This document shows, piece by piece, positions 24,972 to 34,367 of a DNA stretch of 57,827 nucleotides. The translations under genes were made by a program, and so were the position numbers. Source of the DNA: JBHELT01 sp046262935. Its GTDB lineage: Bacteria; Actinomycetota; CADDZG01; JAHWKV01. The notes under the pieces are model-generated. The model was not told the origin of the DNA. It did not search any database and worked only from the letters and a program-made list of their open reading frames with translations. The stretch spans positions 1 to 57,827 of the forward strand of contig JBHELT010000095.1 of assembly GCA_046262935.1 (NCBI GenBank), given 5' to 3'. How positions within the stretch are numbered: the first letter of the stretch is position 1; each line of letters opens with the position of its first letter.

Positions 24972-24979
24972 GGGTCAGG

Positions 24980-25318
24980 TTAGCAGCCCGCCAGCGTTGA
25001 AGTTACGGTCGATCCGGTCCATGAGATCGAGTAGACACTGCTCGACGGCCACGCTTTCAAGTAACCGTCAGTCACCAGGCTGCCTGAATTGCTGCTCTGA
25101 GCGGCTGGGTTCGTGCCGTTTTTCGCAAGAGATGCTTGCGCAGCGATCTCAACGCTCTTCTTGTCTGATGAGCAAGCCTTCGCGGTTGCATCGCCCTTGA
25201 AGGTTGAAACGCCAAAGATCACGATGGCGGCGAGTATTCCCAAGATGATGATCACGATCAGCAATTCGATGAGAGTGAATCCCTCTTCTCTGCGTAACTT
25301 CTTATTCATTGCAACCAT
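24980..25318 (-). CDS. Type IV pilin-like major prepilin
   Basis: 112 residues with a short basic leader and class III signal REEG/FTLIELLIVIIILGILA: cleavage after Gly, with N-methylated Phe1 and Glu5 present. The small C-terminal part (Cys pair near positions 49 and 112) suits the major pilin. ATG 25318 has AAGGAG 6 nt upstream. Last gene of the pil row on this strand, after a 67-nt gap, so it may have its own promoter. Confidence 0.9.
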   Translation of the reverse strand: MVAMNKKLRREEGFTLIELLIVIIILGILAAIVIFGVSTFKGDATAKACSSDKKSVEIAAQASLAKNGTNPAAQSSNSGSLVTDGYLKAWPSSSVYSISWTGSTVTSTLAGC

Positions 25319-25385
25319 CCCATTCTCCTTTCGGGTTCAGTTCCATTACGTCGGCTTTCGTCCCTGTTCACCACCTCCTGGTATC

Positions 25386-27314
25386 TCATCTAATGATCGA
25401 CCAGGAAGTGACCGTCACCGTGCTTCCTGGGTTAGTACCTGCTAGATCCGAATAGATGACGACTGACCTCAGTCTCGAACGAGTTGTGCATCCGCTTGTG
25501 ATGTCGCATTGAGTTACCTTCGCTTCGAACAGAACCTTGCGGTCGGCTGGAGCACCCCCGCCCTGAGGGAGTTGGAATGCTGCGAGTGGGCAGGCACATG
25601 ATGGAGTTATATCCGCGACAACACTACGCAAGACGGCGCCGCGGCCAAAAACCTGATTGGACGAAGATGTCAGATGAAGGTCGAGGCGCGCCCCAGGTGC
25701 ATAGAAGGTTCCATTGAACCCCATGTTGGGCGATCCACTGGTGGTTATCATCGAACACCCTGCGGTGATCAGGATGCAGCCGGTCTGTGAGGGCAATCCA
25801 CCCGGGGCATGGTACGACAAGAGCATCTGGGCGCCGTCGAGCGAGACGACCGGATCCGAGCCGCCCGTTCCTCTGACGGCACCGAAGGTTACCGTCACCC
25901 CGTTGTTGAAGTTGCTCGATGTGAAGTTGGAGGTGAGATCCAAATCGTCTTCATGCAGGGGGTTAGAGGGCGAGAGGTTAGTGACGTTGCTCGTCGTTCC
26001 AACCGTGGTTGTCACCTTCAGTGTGGTTACTTTCCCTGGGTTTGTTTCCGAGTGGGCGACCCTTAAGATCAGGGCGTCGATGATGGAACCGGCTGGCACC
26101 AGGGTAGAGGTGGCGTATCCAGTCAACCTGAGTTGACCACTGGAGCCATTCGTTGTCAGCGTTACGTCAGATGTGGCGCCATCTATCGAAAGGGCAGAAC
26201 TAGTGACGGTGAAAGAGACTGAGCCGGTGTTGGTTGCGGAGGTGGGCTTCATGTATGCCTTGGGGCCAACGCCGTATATGGCGATCTGTTGACCACCGGC
26301 GGGTACGTTGGTGCCCGCACAGACCTCCACGCCTGCCTGGGTGGTGGTGAAACGACTCTGCTTGCCGAAGATGAATTGGGTTCCTGGAACATCATTTCGG
26401 CAGCCACCCGGGAAGGGGACCGTAGGCTCGGTCAGCGACAACGGGTCCCAACCATTGGCCAAGCCGCCTATGATCGTGGCCTTGTTGGGGATCGTCCAAG
26501 ACCCGCTGATGTCCGTGAAATCGAAATAATAGGTGCCCGGCGGAAAATACATCTTTGGGTTGGCCGACCCGGGGCAACTGTTGAAGGCGTTGTTCAGCTG
26601 GGTCCCGGAGAACGATCCTGGAACGAAGGTCAGAACGTGGTTGGCACCGCAGGGACTACTGACCGTACCAGTCGGCGGTTGGACCGTGATGCGTGGGGCA
26701 TATCCGGGATCAGGCTGCGACGACCCCGCCCCGCAGTTCTTTGTTCCCGTCGCGGTAATGGTGCCGGTGCATCCTAACCTTGCGGAAACACTTCCAGTCA
26801 CCGTGAACGATCCAGGGTTGGGGTTGATATTCGTGTTCGAGAACACATCTCCGTCAAGATACTTAGTTCCATTGGAACCTGCGGAGATTCCGTCTTCAGC
26901 CGTGATTGGGAATTCTCCCAATGTCAGTAGTGAGAAATTAGGGAAATCGATCCCTTTCGATCCCGCCCCTCCTGCGGATGCACCGCTGCCCGCCAAACCG
27001 GCACACGTGACGGTCGTGGTCGTGCCGTTACCATCGGTCATCGTGAAGGTTGGGCATGCGCCACCGCTCCTTCCCAATGACGCGTTCTTTCGGATGTTGT
27101 TGATAGCCGCTTCGACGGCACCATCTGCATCGTAGACCGCGCTTCGTTGGCTACTGATTGCAAGGGTCTGTCTTATGCTCGTGTCGCCGAAAGCGAGTAC
27201 AGCACCGATGATAAGACTAAAGAACAGCAGGAATATCAGTGCGAGTATCAAGGCCGATCCTTGCTCATGGGTACCTCGGGCTCTTTCGCGGAGCTTGGTT
27301 CTTATCGCGATCAT
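25386..27314 (-). CDS. PilX-type pilus assembly protein, large
   Basis: 642 residues. The N-terminal GSALILALIFLLFFSLIIGAV, preceded by a basic leader, is the PilX_N-like single anchor of minor pilus components. The rest is a long Ser/Thr/Gly-rich extracellular region with many beta-strand patterns and scattered cysteines. Start ATG 27314 overlaps the stop of the previous gene (ATGA), which settles the start. Much larger than typical PilX, so it may be a tip adhesin. Confidence 0.72.
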   Translation of the reverse strand: MIAIRTKLRERARGTHEQGSALILALIFLLFFSLIIGAVLAFGDTSIRQTLAISSQRSAVYDADGAVEAAINNIRKNASLGRSGGACPTFTMTDGNGTTTTVTCAGLAGSGASAGGAGSKGIDFPNFSLLTLGEFPITAEDGISAGSNGTKYLDGDVFSNTNINPNPGSFTVTGSVSARLGCTGTITATGTKNCGAGSSQPDPGYAPRITVQPPTGTVSSPCGANHVLTFVPGSFSGTQLNNAFNSCPGSANPKMYFPPGTYYFDFTDISGSWTIPNKATIIGGLANGWDPLSLTEPTVPFPGGCRNDVPGTQFIFGKQSRFTTTQAGVEVCAGTNVPAGGQQIAIYGVGPKAYMKPTSATNTGSVSFTVTSSALSIDGATSDVTLTTNGSSGQLRLTGYATSTLVPAGSIIDALILRVAHSETNPGKVTTLKVTTTVGTTSNVTNLSPSNPLHEDDLDLTSNFTSSNFNNGVTVTFGAVRGTGGSDPVVSLDGAQMLLSYHAPGGLPSQTGCILITAGCSMITTSGSPNMGFNGTFYAPGARLDLHLTSSSNQVFGRGAVLRSVVADITPSCACPLAAFQLPQGGGAPADRKVLFEAKVTQCDITSGCTTRSRLRSVVIYSDLAGTNPGSTVTVTSWSIIR

Positions 27315-27961
27315 GATGACCGCCTCTTGCCGGATACCTGATACGAATACCCAGATATATCCGTCACGGTAATCGTGACATTGGTAGGTGAACCGCATGA
27401 AACGGGCGTACAAGCCAAGGTTGGATTAACTGTTACTCCGCCGCCGCAAGCAGTGGCGAGCGGAGCCGAGGGAAGCGTCGAGCAAAGCGAACCTGCGATC
27501 ACCTGACCTGAGTCGACCACTGCTCCGTTCTGGCACGTTCGTCGCAACAGTTGGAACTCGCCGTTGGTCTTGGGGTCGGTGCTGGTTACAGTGGTCGTTA
27601 CGTATGAAACGGTATTGACCGTAGAGGTTACGGCCGAGATAACAGTGTCAGTTGATCGAAAGCTAACGATCGAAGGGGCACTGCCACAACGGATCTGTGT
27701 CCCCGTCGGGCAAGAGGTGCTCGGGCTGGATGGATCCCCAAGACAGATATCCGAGTATCCCTGAACGTCACTGCCGAAATAGGCGGAAGCTGCCGCGGCA
27801 TCGTCAGATTCCAAGAAGCGTTGATTCGTTGCATCGATGTTGTTCAAGAAGGCGAATGTCGCCGTCGTGAGCGCTCCGATGACGATGCCGAGGATAGCGA
27901 TCACGATGATCAGTTCTATAAGAGTGAATCCCTCTTCACCGCGTCTCGTCATCGCGATCAT
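27311..27961 (-). CDS. Prepilin-like minor pilin (PilW/PulJ type)
   Basis: 216 residues with prepilin signal RRGEEG/FTLIELIIVIAILGIVIG. Acidic Glu5 is present. The remaining part is secreted, with several Cys pairs. Start ATG 27961 overlaps the preceding stop by 4 nt. Minor pilins of this type prime pilus assembly. Confidence 0.8.
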   Translation of the reverse strand: MIAMTRRGEEGFTLIELIIVIAILGIVIGALTTATFAFLNNIDATNQRFLESDDAAAASAYFGSDVQGYSDICLGDPSSPSTSCPTGTQIRCGSAPSIVSFRSTDTVISAVTSTVNTVSYVTTTVTSTDPKTNGEFQLLRRTCQNGAVVDSGQVIAGSLCSTLPSAPLATACGGGVTVNPTLACTPVSCGSPTNVTITVTDISGYSYQVSGKRRSS

Positions 27962-28431
27962 GGGGCCCTCCGAATCACTTTGACCGTCTGGGTCACTTGA
28001 TGCGTTGCGCCGGAAGGTCCGCTCACTTGTAGCGTCAACCGCTGAACACCAGGGTCCGAGGTCGGCGTGGCACACGGGATCGGTGATGGAACAACGTTCC
28101 CCGAAACCGTGGACGTCGCCAGATACTCGACCGCAGTCACTGACACCGAATAGTTTTGATTCGGAGAGGCTGGTGTGAACCCCGATGCATTGTTGTACGC
28201 GGTTCCTGATGCTGGACAAGGAACATAGGAGGTCCCCTTGATGGCCTCGGAGTAATTCCGCAAGACAGTCTCTGCATTTGCTCTCTTGCGGTGGATGTCT
28301 GATGCGAGGATGCTCGTACCCATCGCGCCAAGTATCGACACGAATGCGATACCCATGATGGCGACCGTAATGAGTACCTCGATCAGGGTCAGGCCCAGAT
28401 CCGATCTTGGCTGCCGCGTAAAACGGCGCAC
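27958..28431 (-). CDS. Prepilin-like minor pilin (PilV/GspI type)
   Basis: 157 residues with prepilin signal SDLG/LTLIEVLITVAIMGIA, where the residue after cleavage is Leu instead of Phe. GTG start 2 nt after the pilC stop. Coupled by ATGA to the next minor pilin. Confidence 0.8.
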   Translation of the reverse strand: MRRFTRQPRSDLGLTLIEVLITVAIMGIAFVSILGAMGTSILASDIHRKRANAETVLRNYSEAIKGTSYVPCPASGTAYNNASGFTPASPNQNYSVSVTAVEYLATSTVSGNVVPSPIPCATPTSDPGVQRLTLQVSGPSGATHQVTQTVKVIRRAP

Positions 28432-28433
28432 CG

Positions 28434-29639
28434 TTATAGGCTCCCGACCTGTCGGAATATTCCGTACATCGCGGACACCACAGCGACCGCGACGAAACCT
28501 ACCAAGAGTCCAACGCCGATCAGAACAGCTGGTTCAAATAAGGTAGTCATCCTCTTGATCTTGTAAGTCAGCTCTTGTTCGTAGAAACCTGCGGCCGTCT
28601 CGAGTTGCTCGTCGAGGGTTCCGGTGTCCTCTCCGACGCGCACCATCTGTACTACGGTGCTTGGGAACAGCGAAGTTCGCGAAATGGGGGCGGAAAGCCC
28701 TTCGCCTTCGAGCATCGCATCGGTGACCTTTTTCAGGCCTCTTTCGTACACGATGTTATTTGCGCTTTCGGCAACGACAGTCATCGCCTCTGGCAGGGGA
28801 ACTCCAGCTTGAACCATCGCAGACAAGATCCTGCAGAACCGTTCGATGATCGCGAATCGCACCACCTCACCCACTACAGGCAGTTGGAGAACGAGTTTGT
28901 TCATCGCTCCCCTGCCCGCGCGTGTCTTCAAGCTTAGATATACGAACAAGATGAGCAGCAGTAGGCCACCAAGGATCGCCCACCACCAGCTGGAGATGAA
29001 ACCAGTAATGGAGATCAATATCCTTGTTGCGAGCGGTAGCTTGGCGCCCAAGGACTTGAAGAACTGCTGAAATCTTGGAACTACGAAGACCGTCATTACT
29101 ACGATCGTGACAAGAGCCAAGACCAAGATGATTGTTGGATAAGCCAATGCCGACCGGATCTTCTGTTTGGCTTCAAGGTCGCGTTCTAGGTACCCAGAGA
29201 GTTGGCTGAGCACGGTGTCGAGCCGACCAGTCAGTTCCGCGGAGCGGAGCATATCGACATAGAAGCGCGGAAAGATGCTCGGGTGTGCACCCACCGCGTC
29301 CGACAAGGTCTTGCCAGCCCGCAGGTCGTCGGCGATCGTGAACAAGGCCGATCGGAGGGTTGAATTACCGCTCTCCTCGGCGATCACTCCGATTCCGTCC
29401 AGGATGGGAACACCTGCTCGGATGAACGCCGCGAGCTGACGAGATAGAAGCATCACGTCTTGCCTTGGCACCTTGGCTTTAGTGAGTTCGATGTTAAGAC
29501 CCCGCGATGGTTCGATCCTTTGAATATTGAGGTCCTTCTCACCGAGGCTGGCTCTCGCGGCCGAGATCGTCGCCGCGCTCACGGCTCCCGTTACGATCTT
29601 GCCGCTTGCGTCCGTGCCGGTGTACTTGAACTTTGCCAT
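28434..29639 (-). CDS. pilC: Type IV pilus inner-membrane platform protein PilC
   Basis: 401 residues, two GspF/PilC domains separated by membrane segments (about 170-195, 215-240 and 370-395). The conserved RQLAAFIRAGVPILDGI and MVRVGEDTGTLDEQLE are visible. It couples the PilB and PilT motors to the growing pilus. Lies 10 nt downstream of pilB on the same strand. Confidence 0.93.
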   Translation of the reverse strand: MAKFKYTGTDASGKIVTGAVSAATISAARASLGEKDLNIQRIEPSRGLNIELTKAKVPRQDVMLLSRQLAAFIRAGVPILDGIGVIAEESGNSTLRSALFTIADDLRAGKTLSDAVGAHPSIFPRFYVDMLRSAELTGRLDTVLSQLSGYLERDLEAKQKIRSALAYPTIILVLALVTIVVMTVFVVPRFQQFFKSLGAKLPLATRILISITGFISSWWWAILGGLLLLILFVYLSLKTRAGRGAMNKLVLQLPVVGEVVRFAIIERFCRILSAMVQAGVPLPEAMTVVAESANNIVYERGLKKVTDAMLEGEGLSAPISRTSLFPSTVVQMVRVGEDTGTLDEQLETAAGFYEQELTYKIKRMTTLFEPAVLIGVGLLVGFVAVAVVSAMYGIFRQVGSL

Positions 29640-29649
29640 TTAAGTCCTC

Positions 29650-31407
29650 CTAAAGCATGTAGATGCTGCGCAGAACCTCAGAAACCGTCGTGACGCCTTG
29701 TTCCACAAGAGTTATAGCCTGTCCACGCATCGGTTTCATGCCTTGTTTCAAAGCGATCTGCATGATCTTTTCGTGCGTTGCGTGTCGCACGATTAGCTGT
29801 TTCACTTCTTGGGTGATCTGCAACATCTCGTAAACACCGATGCGCTCTTGATATCCGGTCTGCGAACAGAAGTTGCAGCCCTTGCCATGCATGAACTTGG
29901 TATTGGCTTTGCCGCCTGACTCGGTGAAGAAAGCCAGCTCATCGGGGGTCGGGTTATGTGGGGCCTTGCAGTGGCTGCAGATACGCCTCATGAGGCGCTG
30001 GCCAACGATCCCCGTCATAGCAGATGCGACAAGGAACGCCTCTATGCCCATGTCGAGGAAACGCAGCAACGCTGACACCGAGTCGGTTGCGTGGATCGAT
30101 GACAACACGAAGTGGCCGGTAAGGGCCGACTGCACGGCGATGCGCGCGGTCTCAACGTCCCTGATCTCTCCAACGAGGATGACATCAGGGTCCTGGCGCA
30201 GGATGGACTTCAAGCCCCCGGCGAACGTGACACCGGCTTGTTCCCTGATCTGGATCTGGTTGATGGAAGGAAATACGTATTCCACCGGGTCTTCGATGGT
30301 CATCACATTGCGCTCTGCGCTATTGATCTCGCTTAGGGTCGCATACAAAGTCGTGGTCTTGCCTGCTCCCGTCGGCCCCGCGCAGATCATCATGCCGTAG
30401 GGGGCCGATACCAATCCTTTATAGACGCTCTGCACGTCTTCTGGCATGCCTAGTTCTTCGAGATGGAACAAGGGCTTGCTCTTGTCGAGAAGACGGAGCA
30501 CTGCCTTTTCTCCCCAAATGGTTGGGGTGGTTGAGACCCGGATGTCCAAGGGACGGCCGTCGATGTTCAATTCGATCTGCCCGTCCTGGGGGCGTTGCCG
30601 CTCAACGATGTTCATCGAAGCCATGATCTTGATGCGGCTGACAAGGGCAGCTGACATGGAATCGGGAAGAGCCAAGACGTCATGCAACGCGCCGTCGATG
30701 CGGTAACGGATCCGCATTCTTCCTTCTTGAGGTTCGATATGGATGTCGGATGCACGGTCGCGGAGCCCCTGGGTGATCATCAGGTTCACGACTTTGACTA
30801 CCGGCGCCGTTTCGCTTACGTCCTGGAGTTGGGGGGCAACGGCCTTGCGGGCCGAGTCTTCTTTCACGAACGCTTCGACGTGCGACTCGATGCCGGCGAG
30901 GGCTCGATATGAGTTGTCGATGGTGCGTCGAATGTCGGTAGGCGAGGCTATGGCAAGGATCAATTGCCTGCCGGCTGCACTGGTCAGGTCATCAACGATC
31001 TTCTGATCGGCTGGGTCCGCAACTGCGATCTCGAGTTTGGAATCCACGATGCGCAGTGGAATCGCATTGAGGGCTCGGGCAATGGCCTCTGGTACCAGAG
31101 CCAGGGCGTCGGGCTGAGGAAGGACCTTGCGAAGATCGACCACCTCAATCCCGAACTGTGCCGCGAGCAGAAAGGTGACTGTGCGCTCGTCGAGGGCCCC
31201 CAACTCGACCAGCAAGGTCCCTAGCCGTTTGCCGGACGCGGTTTGTTGCAGCAGAGCTTCGCTCAGTTGGTTCTCGCTGATCAGGTCACGGTCGAGGAGC
31301 AGTTCGCCGAATTTCTTGGTGGGGCTTGGGGGAACCAGCTCCACGATGGGAGCCGCAGAGGCACGAGGCCTCGAATCTTCCTTTGACGATTTCCTTCTGC
31401 CGACCAT
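29650..31407 (-). CDS. pilB: Type IV pilus extension ATPase PilB
   Basis: 585 residues. N-terminal MshEN-type domain (KKFGELLLDRDLISENQLSEAL), then the GspE core: Walker A GPTGAGKTTT, Asp box TIEDPVEYVF, Walker B DVILVGEIRD, His box SIHATDS, and a C-terminal tetracysteine zinc site (CSHC...CNFC). It powers pilin polymerisation. First gene of the row pilB-pilC-three prepilin-like genes-pilin. PilM, PilN, PilO, PilQ and PilD are not in this window. Confidence 0.95.
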   Translation of the reverse strand: MVGRRKSSKEDSRPRASAAPIVELVPPSPTKKFGELLLDRDLISENQLSEALLQQTASGKRLGTLLVELGALDERTVTFLLAAQFGIEVVDLRKVLPQPDALALVPEAIARALNAIPLRIVDSKLEIAVADPADQKIVDDLTSAAGRQLILAIASPTDIRRTIDNSYRALAGIESHVEAFVKEDSARKAVAPQLQDVSETAPVVKVVNLMITQGLRDRASDIHIEPQEGRMRIRYRIDGALHDVLALPDSMSAALVSRIKIMASMNIVERQRPQDGQIELNIDGRPLDIRVSTTPTIWGEKAVLRLLDKSKPLFHLEELGMPEDVQSVYKGLVSAPYGMMICAGPTGAGKTTTLYATLSEINSAERNVMTIEDPVEYVFPSINQIQIREQAGVTFAGGLKSILRQDPDVILVGEIRDVETARIAVQSALTGHFVLSSIHATDSVSALLRFLDMGIEAFLVASAMTGIVGQRLMRRICSHCKAPHNPTPDELAFFTESGGKANTKFMHGKGCNFCSQTGYQERIGVYEMLQITQEVKQLIVRHATHEKIMQIALKQGMKPMRGQAITLVEQGVTTVSEVLRSIYML

Positions 31408-31620
31408 TGCCGCCTTACGTGAGTTCGGAGCCTGCTGACCGGATTAAACAACTTTGAGCACTTAAACGCACATATCCCCATCCAGCGCGCGAACCCGCCT
31501 AGCCTGCCTGACCGAGCGGCCATCATCCATAGTCACTAAGGATGGTATTTGGGGGAATGTTAGATCTGTCGGTGGTCACATCTATTCTCGCTGTAGGCCT
31601 GACTCGACGCACTCCGGAGG

Positions 31621-31728
31621 ATGTTTGAGAGAGGTCTTTCAATCCAGGGTGAGATAATCGTCATAACCGTCTACGAGCCAGATACAGATGTGTGGGCACC
31701 GGATCTCAGAACGAGGAAGAGACGATGA
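31621..31728 (+). pseudogene. Decayed DUF4258 (MqsR-like) toxin fragment
   Basis: A 35-codon frame that reads MFERGLSIQGEIIVITVYEP and continues DTDVW. ITVYEPD..W is the C-terminal hallmark of DUF4258 proteins, and ERGLS resembles their N-terminal part, so the middle looks deleted. The stop overlaps the YgiT start by 4 nt (ATGA), the normal pairing of this family with YgiT zinc-finger partners. Confidence 0.55.
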
Positions 31729-31922
31729 AATGCGTTATCTGTAAGAACGGACAAACCTCGGATGGCCTCACGACGGTAACTCTGACCCGCAACGGCACCA
31801 CCGCGGTTTTCAAAAGTGTCCCGGCACGAATCTGTGGCAACTGTGGGGAGGACTACGTCGACGAGGTCATAGCTGCACGACTTCTCACGGCGTCTGAAGA
31901 GGCGGCTCTCACCGGTATCTAG
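31725..31922 (+). CDS. YgiT-type zinc-finger protein (antitoxin-like)
   Basis: 65 residues: CVIC at the N-terminus and CGNC near residue 42, with the YgiT-type pattern around ARICGNCGEDYVDE. Such proteins correspond to the zinc-binding half of MqsA antitoxins and normally follow a DUF4258 toxin. Here the toxin is reduced to a fragment, so the antitoxin may be orphaned. ATG 31725 follows GAGG by 8 nt. Confidence 0.82.
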   Translation: MKCVICKNGQTSDGLTTVTLTRNGTTAVFKSVPARICGNCGEDYVDEVIAARLLTASEEAALTGI

Positions 31923-31966
31923 GTGGATGTGCGTCAGTACGTCGCCTAGCAGGCGAAAAGCTGTCC

Positions 31967-32965
31967 CTAGATGACGAACTCTCCGTCGCGCATCAGGTAC
32001 TGACCGTCTACTTTGATGGTTGACTTGGTTGCAAGAACATCCAGGTGGCTCGGGCACGCCCAGTCGGCGCCGGTCTCGTGCGCATATGGATCGCCGAAGG
32101 CTATGTGTACTCCAGGGACCTTCTCATCTTGAAGTAGGTTGCCGCACAGCTTCTTGAGGGCAACATTCGTGCCTATCGCATACTCACCAACCCGGTTGGA
32201 GTTCGGGTCTTGCCCCAGGTATTCCTCGAGTTCCGCCTGGATGGCCTTGTCATCCATCTCGACTTTCCTGACTCTTGCACCCGCGATCTCGAACCGAGCG
32301 GGGGAGTCGAGGACCCCATACTTCTCGGAGAAGTGGTCGCCCAAGACCTCGGCCCCGATGACGCCTTCGACGTCTATTGGGCTCGTGAAGGTCTCTCCTT
32401 CCGGAAGATTCCCCCAGGTCGCAGGCTCGGTGTAGAAACCTGGGCAAGGTTTCCATCTGAGTTTGGTGGGGTCGAATGTTGCTCGTAGATCAGTACCGGA
32501 TGGAGCTTGGACGTCGATATGTCTGGCACCTTTGACGGCATCGTTGACTTGAGCGGTGATGCGGGCGATCTGCTTGTAGTTCGCTCTCATGCCTTGTTCC
32601 ATGACGTTCTCGTCGATACCAACCATATGACCATGCCGTACTTTGAGCTCCCGCAAGATCACTTCCATATAAGGACGCCGGAATGCCAGCTCGCCTTTCA
32701 ATGCAGTGGCCGCGAAGAAAGACGTGTTGGGTTTGAAGTCGACTACCGCATCGACGAGCTTCTGGGAAGGCCCGGTCGCCGGCCTTTCGGTGAAGTCTTC
32801 GAGCAGGAAAAGTTTCCATTCAGCGCCGGCGGTTTCGCATTCACCGGCCAACGCGTCGCCGATTCGTTTGCGAGCTCTGTCAGAAAGGATGATGACCCGG
32901 TCGGTCGGGCCGACCCCCATGCAAACGTGTACGGCGTTGGCTGCGCCTGGCTTCAGATCGATCAT
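31967..32965 (-). CDS. M29-type (thermophilic-like) aminopeptidase
   Basis: About 332 residues. Matches the M29 aminopeptidase pattern: GTDL, NLPEGETFTSP (metal-ligand Glu), VGEYAIGTN (Glu), GVHIAFGDPYAHE (His and Tyr) and PSHLDVL (His and Asp). It would remove N-terminal residues from peptides using two metal ions in the cytoplasm. I chose ATG 32965, where the homologous fold begins; an upstream ATG/GTG extension to 33010 exists. Confidence 0.75.
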   Translation of the reverse strand: MIDLKPGAANAVHVCMGVGPTDRVIILSDRARKRIGDALAGECETAGAEWKLFLLEDFTERPATGPSQKLVDAVVDFKPNTSFFAATALKGELAFRRPYMEVILRELKVRHGHMVGIDENVMEQGMRANYKQIARITAQVNDAVKGARHIDVQAPSGTDLRATFDPTKLRWKPCPGFYTEPATWGNLPEGETFTSPIDVEGVIGAEVLGDHFSEKYGVLDSPARFEIAGARVRKVEMDDKAIQAELEEYLGQDPNSNRVGEYAIGTNVALKKLCGNLLQDEKVPGVHIAFGDPYAHETGADWACPSHLDVLATKSTIKVDGQYLMRDGEFVI

Positions 32966-33073
32966 GTATATCGCAGAGTCTAGCCTTGTCGTTCTGCGAA
33001 TGCGGACCATGTATGCGGCTGAGGGCGCTGCGCTATCCTTGGTCCGATCCTGCGCCTCGGCGCAGTTTCGTCC

Positions 33074-33144
33074 GGCGGCGTGGCCGAGTGGTTAGGCAGA
33101 GGTCTGCAAAACCTCGTACTGCGGTTCAATTCCGCACGCCGCCT
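33074..33144 (+). tRNA. tRNA-Cys(GCA)
   Basis: Acceptor GGCGGCG/CGCCGCC, anticodon stem GAGGT/ACCTC with loop CTGCAAA (GCA at 33106-33108), T-loop TTCAATT, discriminator T as usual for tRNA-Cys. CCA is not encoded. Confidence 0.95.
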
Positions 33145-33163
33145 CGAAAGTTTCTGCCTGCGG

Positions 33164-33550
33164 CTATTGGCGTGGCGCGGGGTCCATATCTGCCATCAGC
33201 AGATCTATGCCCAGCCAAACGGTTTTTGACATGGGGTAGAACCAGATCGGGAAAACTGCCATCGTAGCGATGCATAGGATGGTCAACCCCGTCCATGGCA
33301 CGTCGGGCCACGAGGCAACGAGTCCTGAACCGGCAACCAATAAAAGGACCGCCATGGACATGGCTGTGTTAACGATCATTCCCCCGATCCACCAACCGGG
33401 TTCCCTTTCGAAATCGAGGTGACACTGCACACATCCAGGTTTGAGTCGGAACCAGGACTCAAATACCCCTTTAGAACCGCATCGCGGGCATCTACGGAAT
33501 GATCCGCGGGCAAGTACGACGAGTGGAGATGGATGTCTCTGCGGTCCCAT
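33164..33550 (-). CDS. DUF983 family membrane protein
   Basis: 128 residues. An N-terminal zinc-ribbon-like CPRCGSKGVF...CVQCHLDF is followed by two transmembrane helices, the DUF983 layout. Function unknown; DUF983 genes are often found near cytochrome oxidase genes, but none is here. It lies between tRNA-Cys and tRNA-Val. Confidence 0.8.
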   Translation of the reverse strand: MGPQRHPSPLVVLARGSFRRCPRCGSKGVFESWFRLKPGCVQCHLDFEREPGWWIGGMIVNTAMSMAVLLLVAGSGLVASWPDVPWTGLTILCIATMAVFPIWFYPMSKTVWLGIDLLMADMDPAPRQ

Positions 33551-33583
33551 GATTCACGAGGCTATACTCATTCATGTTCCATC

Positions 33584-33655
33584 GGGCGTATAGCTCAGGG
33601 GGAGAGCGCTTCCCTGACACGGAAGAGGTCCGAGGTTCAAATCCTCGTACGCCCA
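33584..33655 (+). tRNA. tRNA-Val(GAC)
   Basis: Acceptor GGGCGTA/TACGCCC, anticodon stem CTTCC/GGAAG with loop CTGACAC (GAC at 33616-33618), T-loop TTCAAAT, discriminator A. CCA not encoded. Confidence 0.96.
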
Positions 33656-33705
33656 CTCGAGTGCCCCCTACTTACAAGCACGCAACCGCAGGGGTTTCTG
33701 CCGGT

Positions 33706-34296
33706 TCACTGTTGCTCTTCGAAGCCTCGGATGAGTAGCGAGATCCTTCGAAGGGCGGATCTTATCGGCAGCTGCGCGCGGTCGAAACCGAGAAGAAGAA
33801 GTGCTTCGGCTCCCATGAACATATTGCCGATCAAGGTTGCGGTCTCCTCAGCCGTGAACGGGCCAAGGGGGCCATGCAGCCTTTCAGCCTCGCGGGCAAC
33901 CTCGGTCAAAAGGTCGAACCATCCCTTGAGCAACTGGCGAGTGGCGGCACCGATCTCAGGGTCGGACCAGCCGGCTGCGATCATCTCCTGAAGGATGCGG
34001 ACGTAACCTGAGTCGAGATCGTCTTCGAGGTAATCGCAAGCCTGCTCGTACTCCTTCCACAGGGGTATCTCTTGCGTGTACAGCCGCCTTTGGCGTGCGA
34101 GCCGTCGCTGGTTCTCGTCTTCGAGAAGCGTCAGGATGAGCTGCCGTTTCGACCCAAAGTGGTAGTGAAGCTGGCTCAGGGGTACTTGGGCCGCCTCGGC
34201 GACCTTGCGCGTTGACATGCCGGCGAACCCCTGGTCAAGAAGTTGTGACCTGGCTGCTTGCAAGATGGCAGATCGCGTGAGCGCAGCAGTTTTCAC
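33706..34296 (-). CDS. TetR-family transcriptional regulator
   Basis: 196 residues from GTG 34296, which has GGAGGG 7 nt upstream. The N-terminal helix-turn-helix reads ALTRSAILQAARSQLLDQGF and STRKVAEAAQVPLSQLHYHF; the C-terminal ligand-binding part is unassigned. It is divergent from a cupin and hydrolase-glycosyltransferase operon, and inverted repeats fit TetR operators between them. It probably represses both directions until a small hydrophobic ligand binds. Confidence 0.9.
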   Translation of the reverse strand: MKTAALTRSAILQAARSQLLDQGFAGMSTRKVAEAAQVPLSQLHYHFGSKRQLILTLLEDENQRRLARQRRLYTQEIPLWKEYEQACDYLEDDLDSGYVRILQEMIAAGWSDPEIGAATRQLLKGWFDLLTEVAREAERLHGPLGPFTAEETATLIGNMFMGAEALLLLGFDRAQLPIRSALRRISLLIRGFEEQQ

Positions 34297-34320
34297 TAAG
34301 CAGCCCTCCTTGGTACCTGT

Positions 34321-34338
34321 TTCGGCCGATCGACCGAC
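34321..34338. promoter_or_regulatory. Possible second TetR operator
   Basis: TTCGGCCGATCGACCGAC has two mismatches to the palindrome at 34404-34421. It lies near the tetR end of the intergenic region. Confidence 0.4.
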
Positions 34339-34340
34339 GA

Positions 34341-34363
34341 GTCTGTGCCATGGTCGCACAGAC
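34341..34363. promoter_or_regulatory. Inverted repeat in the tetR-cupin region
   Basis: Arms GTCTGTGC (34341-34348) and GCACAGAC (34356-34363) around 7 nt, located just upstream of the cupin -35 element. Either a further operator or a stem. Confidence 0.4.
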
Positions 34364-34367
34364 GGGG

